Shown: in pieces, positions 62,592 to 64,000 of the stretch
How the letters are laid out: each line of letters starts with the position of its first letter
Position numbering within the stretch: position 1 is the first letter of the stretch
Assembly (NCBI GenBank): GCA_049241565.1
Contig: JBMLQL010000011.1
Coordinates: 1-64,000 of the forward strand
Direction: 5' to 3'
Source: DZBG01 sp049241565
Lineage (GTDB): Bacteria > Bdellovibrionota > Bacteriovoracia > Bacteriovoracales > Bacteriovoracaceae
Length of the DNA: 64,000 nt
Position numbers and translations under genes: made by a program
The notes under the pieces: generated by a model
Seen by the model: only the letters and a program-made list of their open reading frames with translations
Database searches by the model: none
Told to the model about the DNA's origin: nothing

Positions 62592-63422
62592 ATGAGAACT
62601 TACCAATGTATCGTTAAAAAATACTTTCCCCAAGGCGCAAGCCTTGGGGAAGTTCTTATAAAGATGACTAAACTTGAAATAGATATTCTAAAATTGGCCA
62701 CTCTTCATGGGGCCGTTTGGATTCAGTTTAAAGGCATTGGGAAAATTGATCGTCTCAGAAATATCAGAGAGAAAATCGCCGCTGAAGATAAGGTCTGGCT
62801 CTATTTTGACCCAAAGGTCTTAGAATTACCTCCTTTTGAAAATCCTGAACTTATCGAAGAATTTAAGCACTATGGAGTTTGGTGGAAGCCGGCCGGAGTT
62901 CTCTCTCAAGGCACTCAAACTGGTGATCACCGCTCTTTACTTCGTGCCATTGAATTAGAGAAAAAGAAACAGGTCTATCTTGTTCATAGGCTCGACCGTG
63001 AAACAGCTGGAATTATGCTTTATGCTTACTCTTCCGAGGGAGCTCGAGAGTTATCGGCCCTTATGGGAACTCCAAAAATTAAAAAGATCTACCAGGCCAT
63101 TTCTGTGGGTGATGCTCTCGCCACACTTCGTCCTTCGGGGGTGATTGAAATCCCTCTTGATGGAAAAATCGCACGTACCTTTTATGAAGTGATCAAAGTC
63201 GATGAGGGGTTGAGCTATTTTGAATTAGAAATTGAAACAGGAAGACTTCACCAGGTAAGGCAGCATTTAGCCGAAGTAGGGCTCCCTATTTTAGGAGATC
63301 CGGCCTATGGTAAGGGTAATAAGAATAAAGATGGCCTGAAGCTTGTGGCCCATCGCTTAGTTCTCTCTGATCCCTGGACTTATGAGAAAAGGGCCTGGGT
63401 TTCACCACAGAGTCTATTCTAA
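62592..63422 (+). CDS. RluA-family pseudouridine synthase
   Basis: 276 residues. Converts uridine to pseudouridine in rRNA or tRNA. Catalytic Asp lies in VHRLDRETAGIML; LEIETGRLHQVRQHLAEVG and GLPILGDPAYGKGNK are the usual RluA C-terminal blocks. The N-terminal part (about 70 residues) looks like an S4 RNA-binding domain. Which uridine is modified cannot be told. Four bases after the sensor gene, so co-transcribed. Confidence 0.92.
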   Translation: MRTYQCIVKKYFPQGASLGEVLIKMTKLEIDILKLATLHGAVWIQFKGIGKIDRLRNIREKIAAEDKVWLYFDPKVLELPPFENPELIEEFKHYGVWWKPAGVLSQGTQTGDHRSLLRAIELEKKKQVYLVHRLDRETAGIMLYAYSSEGARELSALMGTPKIKKIYQAISVGDALATLRPSGVIEIPLDGKIARTFYEVIKVDEGLSYFELEIETGRLHQVRQHLAEVGLPILGDPAYGKGNKNKDGLKLVAHRLVLSDPWTYEKRAWVSPQSLF

Positions 63423-63541
63423 CTTATTGTAAATATTAAATTTTCCGGAAAGCCCTATATAAATTACTGTGTTGCGTTAATTTTTCCCATGACTTGGCCA
63501 TTCAACCTTATACTTTCCCTAATTTACTGTAGGGAGTATTC

Positions 63542-64000
63542 ATGAAGATTTTAACATCTAAGTTCATCGCTGTTGCACTCGCTTGCTCTACAATGTCTGC
63601 GGCCTTTGCTCGAAGTCCTATACTGGATAGGCTTGAAGAAATGAAATCACTGGGAATTCCGGTGGATATCAAGGCCTATGAGAGAGCAGAGATCTATGAG
63701 AAATCAAATCTAGATATGAGTGTTCGTGCTCAAATGGAATCGCAAAAGCTTATTGAAGATATAAGTGTGAGAATTATTGAGGCTTATGAGTCGGCCCTTC
63801 AATATCATAATGATTCTGAATCTGCTCGTCGTGAGATCGTAAATGCTATTTCAAAAGATTTAGAACTGGCCGACAGTAATCTTCAGTATGAACTTAAGAA
63901 AGTTTCGATTGCTGCCTTAGATGCACATATCCGCGGGGAGGCCAATTCAACATACTTGTCTGAAACAAAACAGATTCATTCATTCTTTGAGCATCAGTCT
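63542..64000 (+). CDS. N-terminal part of an exported protein, truncated at window edge
   Basis: The ATG at 63542 follows AGGGAGTATTC and the frame stays open to base 64000 (153 codons), so the 3' end lies outside. A signal peptide (MKILTSKFIAVALACSTMSA, cut near AFA-R) is followed by a helical, charged domain (LEEMKSLGIPVDIKAYERAE and later IVNAISKDLELADSN). No family recognised in the visible part. Confidence 0.75.
   Translation, partial: MKILTSKFIAVALACSTMSAAFARSPILDRLEEMKSLGIPVDIKAYERAEIYEKSNLDMSVRAQMESQKLIEDISVRIIEAYESALQYHNDSESARREIVNAISKDLELADSNLQYELKKVSIAALDAHIRGEANSTYLSETKQIHSFFEHQS

Noticed and set aside
1..64000. Insertion sequences, prophage or integrase genes
   Set aside because: No transposase or integrase motif, no terminal inverted repeats and no abrupt compositional change were seen; tRNA neighbourhoods show no att-like repeats.

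Overview
The window is an AT-rich chromosomal stretch from a motile Gram-negative bacterium. Lipoproteins with clear lipoboxes, an outer-membrane-type barrel, a complete flagellar export gene set with FlhF/FlhG/FliA, and a CheA/CheW/CheR/CheB cluster all point that way. Gene content, base composition and the deltaproteobacteria-like mix (MaeB, TerC, DUF507-like and SpoIID-like proteins, an FHA-sigma54 activator) fit the Bdellovibrionota, most likely a Bacteriovorax-like relative. That placement is an inference from gene content; no rRNA lies in the window.

Layout. Bases 1-6200: a truncated gene, tRNA-Leu, an engB/acyltransferase/SDR operon on the minus strand, an FHA-sigma54 activator convergent with a FliL-like membrane protein, and a BamE-like lipoprotein. 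Bases 6266-12549: a plus-strand run accA-yicC-gmk-rel (fatty acid synthesis, RNA turnover, GMP/ppGpp), then a barrel protein and a lipoprotein. Bases 12554-17475: minus-strand ydcF-like, ridA-like, maeB and a sodium:solute symporter. Bases 17498-23120: a hypothetical/ABC-F pair, a secreted glycosidase-like protein, an AlkB-like dioxygenase and a YkgJ-like Cys cluster protein. Bases 23349-29063: chemotaxis cluster. Bases 29060-37762: TerC, a lipoprotein, tRNA-Glu and tRNA-Lys, an exported Cys-His-Asp protein, mtaB, purA, an unusual GGA-rich leader gene, murJ and two small genes. Bases 37938-48344: a large Gly-rich repeat protein, a zinc-ribbon/tudor-like protein, uvrC, a UDG-like protein, SpoIID-like and amidase genes, a lipoprotein, a membrane protein and a DsbA-like lipoprotein. 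Bases 48480-60190: fliLMNOPQR-flhBAFG-fliA, from a clear promoter to a clear terminator. Bases 60270-64000: a PAS/coiled-coil membrane protein, an RluA-type pseudouridine synthase and a truncated exported protein.

How it fits together. The chemotaxis cluster supplies the histidine kinase, coupling protein and adaptation enzymes, and the flagellar operon supplies the C-ring, export gate and number/position control. Both contain atypical parts: a CheR-receiver-degenerate CheB-like fusion, a CheD-like-receiver-CheB fusion, a FliO with a long extracytoplasmic domain, and an FlhF whose GTPase motifs have decayed while the FlhG ATPase is intact. The most unusual non-coding element is the minus-strand leader at about 34625-34752, with eight GGA motifs, several of them in predicted hairpin loops, which looks like a CsrA-type control region. 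Other points of interest are a possibly leaderless exported amidohydrolase-like gene, a 25-residue ORF with a perfect Shine-Dalgarno, and poly-G tracts in a barrel gene and upstream of cheA.
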